A DNA stretch of 20,774 nucleotides, taken from assembly GCA_004151065.3 (NCBI GenBank), contig NWUY0300010818.1, forward strand, positions 1-20,774, written 5' to 3'. Source of the stretch: Larix sibirica. Its lineage: Eukaryota > Streptophyta > Pinopsida > Pinales > Pinaceae. Below, in pieces: positions 17,885-20,774 of this stretch; position 1 is the stretch's first letter; every line of letters begins with the position of its first letter. The position numbers and the translations under genes were made by a program. Under the pieces are notes generated by a model. It was given only the letters and a program-made list of their open reading frames with translations, searched no databases and had not been told where the DNA came from.

Positions 17885-18559
17885 GCAAACCTCATGTCTT
17901 AAACACAGTCGAGTAGGAGGTCACATTCCAAGAGAATGTGCAGGTTCATACCTCTCATCTTACCACTCATTTTTCCCCGCATTCAAGACACTCTAACTAT
18001 GATTCTAAATGAAAACTCCCACTATGTATGGGATGTCATGAAGGATTCAGTTTGACAATTACTTCTAATAAACCCCAATACTATGTGCCAACAAATAACC
18101 CAACGCTAAATGTACTATTGTTCCCTGAATAACTTCCCTGGAAATGACATCAAAATGTTGGGTCAATTAATTGTTCTTTTGAAGCATCTAATATACCAAT
18201 CATTAAATTTCAAACTAGAGAAAGATTTATTATTTCAAAGTCATTGCACAAAATATATGCAAGCTACAAAGCATTGTCTTTCACTGGTTCGTCTTATGCC
18301 ATGTAATAAAAACGCTAAACAAAAGCAATCATTCTAATTAGTCGATTCTAGCTAAGAAACATTCTATAAATTTTTCGCAACATGTATAATGGAGGCTTGT
18401 TCCTCATTCAGTTTTGAAAGTTGTACTAAATGAAATCCAATCCAAACTACAGTGGACACCTTAAAACATGAATTAAATCATTCCAATTATGACTTGAGAA
18501 ATGCATACAAAAAGTAAATATTTCTACCACTAATTCCCAATAATGAGTTATTGGTTGTG
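17885..18559. other. Gypsy 5' leader between LTR and gag
   Basis: About 670 bases without a coding stretch on the sense strand. A degenerate primer-binding site may lie near 18525-18545, where the minus strand reads ATTGGGAATTAGTGG; this only loosely resembles TGGTATCAGAGC, and I do not call it. The plus-strand frame at 18110-18337 is antisense and not family-like. Confidence 0.5.
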
Positions 18560-18587
18560 CAATAAAATATAGATTGATTAAAATTCA

Positions 18588-18606
18588 ATATATATATATA
18601 TATATA
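18588..18606. repeat. (AT)n microsatellite in the gypsy 5' LTR
   Basis: Nineteen bases of uninterrupted AT repeat. The matching place in the other LTR (about 2187-2210) has ordinary sequence (CAACAACCATACACCATAA), so the array grew after insertion. Confidence 0.95.
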
Positions 18607-18865
18607 CGAGGCATAGAAATAAAAATCAAACATAAACCGACACCCAACTAATCCAAACAATTACTAATATGCATGTAGTACCTACCCTCAGAAGGGGCCC
18701 TTCCTCCTTTGAACAAACATTGCAGAATATCACAAAGACTACAAAGCACTCACATAAACATAATGATTGAAGAATGAAACTATCTTACATTAACACTGTA
18801 GCAAGAAACAACCCACTCTATTCCTTTCCTAACAACTTGACAACATTTTTACAGAGAAAAAGGGT

Positions 18866-18875
18866 CTTATTTATA
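18866..18875 (-). promoter_or_regulatory. Putative LTR TATA box (gypsy 5' LTR)
   Basis: The minus strand reads TATAAATAAG, identical to 2471-2480 in the other LTR. If functional once, it would have started transcription of the element toward lower coordinates. Confidence 0.55.
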
Positions 18876-19159
18876 CTTGAAATTGTGTTACAAAACATTC
18901 AAAAGATAAATAGTTTGGTGACAATTCAAAACCATCCCAATCTTCAAGGAAACTATATGATAAATATAGGCTTCCTGAATTGATTGTTGAAAGGATTCCA
19001 CAAGATTCTATTTCAAACCAACTGTTCCAATCTGGGTCAAACCATCACTTGTTTATCTACTAATGAGTAGATTTGTAACACAAGAGTTGTTACAAATCTC
19101 CTAATCATATATTTGCAGCCACTAGATTCTCGGATACAGAAATGGTCATCCACTTTGGA

Positions 19160-19335
19160 GATTCCACAACTTGTTCTGTAGCTATCGTGGCATACCACAA
19201 CTTTTGTGACTTGTTTCACAACTTATTTCACAATTTCCACAACTTTTTTCAACTCCGCAACTCCTACATCATTTCGTGACTCACTCCATAGATTCCACAA
19301 CTCGTTTCATGTCTTCCACAACTTGTCTCCTGCAA
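19160..19335. repeat. Degenerate CACAACTT-type repeats in the gypsy 5' LTR
   Basis: Counterpart of 2765-2935, with units such as TTCCACAACTTGTTC, TTTCACAACTTATTTC and TTCCACAACTCGTTTC. Spacing and wording have drifted, but the array is still recognisable. Confidence 0.75.
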
Positions 19336-19447
19336 TCATACTCAAAAGGTAATCATTGGGTATAGAATATTCTCATTATTAATTTAAAATGTAGGAAACA
19401 CAACGACAAATGCCTATTCAAAACTTAAGTGTATACTGCAGTCACAC

Positions 19448-19599
19448 TGCTTTATTATTAAAGTTATGAATGGTTGAACAAGATGGATTGTAGTTTCTTT
19501 TGTTTTCTTCAATTATTAAAATTTTGATGAATATTTAAACTTGAGTGAACAAGGTTATCAATGCTTCATTATTAAAGTTATAAATGGTTGGATGAGACT
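19448..19599. repeat. Two imperfect direct copies of a ~38-bp motif
   Basis: TGCTTTATTATTAAAGTTAT plus GAATGGTTGAACAAGA at 19448 returns at 19562 as TGCTTCATTATTAAAGTTAT plus AAATGGTTGGATGAGA, 114 bases on. No function is visible. Confidence 0.85.
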
Positions 19600-19669
19600 A
19601 GTTTTTCTATTTGTTGTATACAATTTTGATGGTTAGCCTTTGGGTGTGCATTTAATTGAGAAGGGATTA

Positions 19670-20432
19670 GGTTGATATCTTCATATATTTTGATCTCTTA
19701 ATGTGTGTTCTATGTAATATATTTAATGATTTATGATTGGTCGGTACAAGTTATTTTTGTAAGTTTTTAGATGGTTCAAGCGTTTCTTTTATGTTAGTTT
19801 TGTTGTGTGATTTGTTGCCTCTCACATGGAGAGCTAAGTTATTGTTGTGTGTAAGTTGTTAGCTGGCAAGTATAGGACCAACATAGTTATAAGGGATTTT
19901 ATCACAAATTTGACCTATTGTGGAATTGGCATGGGATAAAAACAATTTGCACCATGGTTCGTGCACTGTTTTCATCCAAGTGTTATTGTAGGAACATCAG
20001 ATTTGTATTGGGACATTCATTATAACTCCCTAATAATTGATAAGAGATGATGTTGATGAATTGATATATTTTGATTTCTCAATGGGTCTTTTATGTTAAT
20101 CTATTTAATGCTTTATGATTTCTTGGTGCTCACATGGAGAGTTGAGTTATTGTTGTAAGTTGTTAGATGGTTCAAGTATCTCTTTTATGTCAGTTTATTG
20201 TGTGATTTTTTGTCTCTCATGTGGAGAGCTAAGTTATTGTTGGGTGTAGGTTGTTAGTTGTCCAAGTATGGGACTGACATAGTTATAAGGGATTTTTGCA
20301 CAAATTTTACCTATTGTGCACTGACATGAGGCAAAAGTTTTAAGAACCATGGTTCTTCTTGTTTTCATTCAAGTGTTAGTGTAGGGATATCAAATTTGTA
20401 TTGGGACATGGATTAGAACTCCTCCTAAACAT
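19670..20432. repeat. Imperfect tandem duplication of ~370-380 bp
   Basis: Copy one is about 19670-20033 and copy two about 20052-20432. Both run through TATATTTTGAT, TTTAATG(A/C)TTTATGATT, GAGCTAAGTTATTGTTG, CATAGTTATAAGGGATTTT, ACCATGGTTC and TTTGTATTGGGACAT in the same order. The second copy has an additional CTCACATGGAGAG-containing piece, so that motif occurs three times (19821, 20129, 20216). The divergence is clear, so the duplication is old. Confidence 0.88.
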
Positions 20433-20774
20433 AATGGTCCCCATTCCTACTCCATCTTTGAAAGAATTAGTCCTTATTGTGTTGTTAAGTGAGGGAACCT
20501 TTGGCACTTTTGATTTAAAGTGGAGTACTATGTTTGAATGAGGATTCACTCTATCCAACAATTTTGTAAAGTGGAGTGTAGGGAAATTATATGGGTAAAA
20601 TTTATCCCTTGGGCTAATTCTCCATGGTTTTTTTCAAGAAAAGAATTGCCAATTTTCATTTTTTTAAATGATTCATTCAATTTCCACATGATAAACATAT
20701 TTTACTTTAAACATTGCCAAAATTGTCCAAAAACTATATAAAGTCCTTAGAAATTTGAATATTTTTACAAAAAT

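Larger units (their letters stand above)
2165..19432 (-). mobile_element. Ty3/gypsy LTR retrotransposon, degenerate, interrupted by a copia element
   Basis: The element is on the minus strand. Two related LTRs (2165-3112 and 18560-19432) flank gag, protease, RT, RNase H and integrase in the gypsy order, and an additional decayed frame lies between integrase and the 3' LTR. Without the nested copia element and one TSD copy it would be about 11.6 kb, long for a gypsy element and comparable to the large Tat/Athila-type lineages, though I cannot assign a clade. Every coding part has stops or frameshifts. I could not find its target-site duplication, because the outer end of the 5' LTR is missing and the outer edge of the 3' LTR is blurred. 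Confidence 0.93.
18560..19432 (-). repeat. 5' LTR of the gypsy element, outer end missing
   Basis: It aligns with 2165-3034. Similarity begins around TATAGATTGATTAA on the left and stops near CCTATTCAAAAC at 19425-19432. About 80 bases present at the end of the other LTR, including the TGTTGGGG terminus, are absent. An 18-base stretch near 3010-3028 of the other LTR is also missing here. The exact inner edge is uncertain by about 20 bases. Confidence 0.88.
19433..20774. other. Right flank, no gene recognised
   Basis: AT-rich sequence outside the gypsy element. It holds two sets of imperfect direct repeats, listed separately. Short frames at 20376-20561 (minus) and 20538-20741 (plus) resemble no family I know. 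It may be part of another, older repeat, but there are no polyprotein motifs to show this. Confidence 0.5.

Noticed and set aside
18521-18545. Possible primer-binding site of the gypsy element (ATTGGGAATTAGTGG on the minus strand)
   Set aside because: Too many mismatches to an initiator-Met or other tRNA end, and the LTR inner edge is not sharp.
20376-20561. 61-codon minus-strand frame in the right flank
   Set aside because: It has no recognisable motif and overlaps a plus-strand frame; not supported as a gene.
1-20774. A hidden new defence, biosynthetic or regulatory gene system
   Set aside because: All strong protein signals fall into one SDR pseudogene and two decayed retrotransposons; no intact gene or tRNA/rRNA was seen on either strand.

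Overview
The window looks like nuclear DNA of a seed plant with a large, repeat-rich genome. It is AT-rich, has no bacterial operon structure and no intact gene, and most of it is two old, broken LTR retrotransposons, one inside the other. The long gypsy-type element (about 11.6 kb without its insert), its gag and protease motifs, and the heavily decayed LTRs made me think of gymnosperms such as conifers. That is an impression from the sequence, not a proven assignment.

Layout. Bases 1-559 hold nothing I recognise. Bases 560-1329 (minus strand) are a pseudogene of a classical short-chain dehydrogenase/reductase (plant SDR110C type), with two stop codons, at least two frameshifts and a 28-bp tandem duplication. 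Bases 1330-2164 are non-coding sequence with short repeats. From about 2165 to 19432, on the minus strand, lies a Ty3/gypsy element. Read 5' to 3' on the minus strand it contains: 5' LTR (18560-19432, outer end missing), leader, gag with a double zinc knuckle (16607-17884), P/Q-rich linker, protease (about 15590-15830), reverse transcriptase (15000-14237, continuing at 8566), RNase H, integrase (down to about 6700), a spacer with a 16-bp minisatellite (6141-6336), a decayed extra reading frame downstream of integrase (about 5540-3140), a polypurine tract and the 3' LTR (2165-3112).

A Ty1/copia element (8567-14231, also minus strand) is inserted in the gypsy reverse transcriptase. It has two LTRs, a PBS matching initiator-Met tRNA, a PPT, and a perfect 5-bp target-site duplication, AAAAC. 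Skipping the insert and one TSD copy lets the gypsy RT frame read straight through, which proves the nesting. The copia element encodes Gag, protease, integrase, RT and RNase H in that order, all broken by stops and frameshifts. It has an imperfect tandem duplication of about 457 bp in integrase, with an undetermined base (N) exactly at the junction.

Bases 19433-20774 are AT-rich flank with two sets of imperfect duplications and no gene I can support.

Nothing here acts as a working pathway. The elements are fossils: the gypsy RT has a stop inside the YMDD motif, integrase catalytic residues are lost in both elements, and the LTR pairs differ by roughly 13% (copia) and 18-20% (gypsy) by eye. 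The parts most worth a second look are the extra gypsy reading frame, the minisatellite beside it, the non-canonical double zinc knuckle, and the N-marked integrase duplication.
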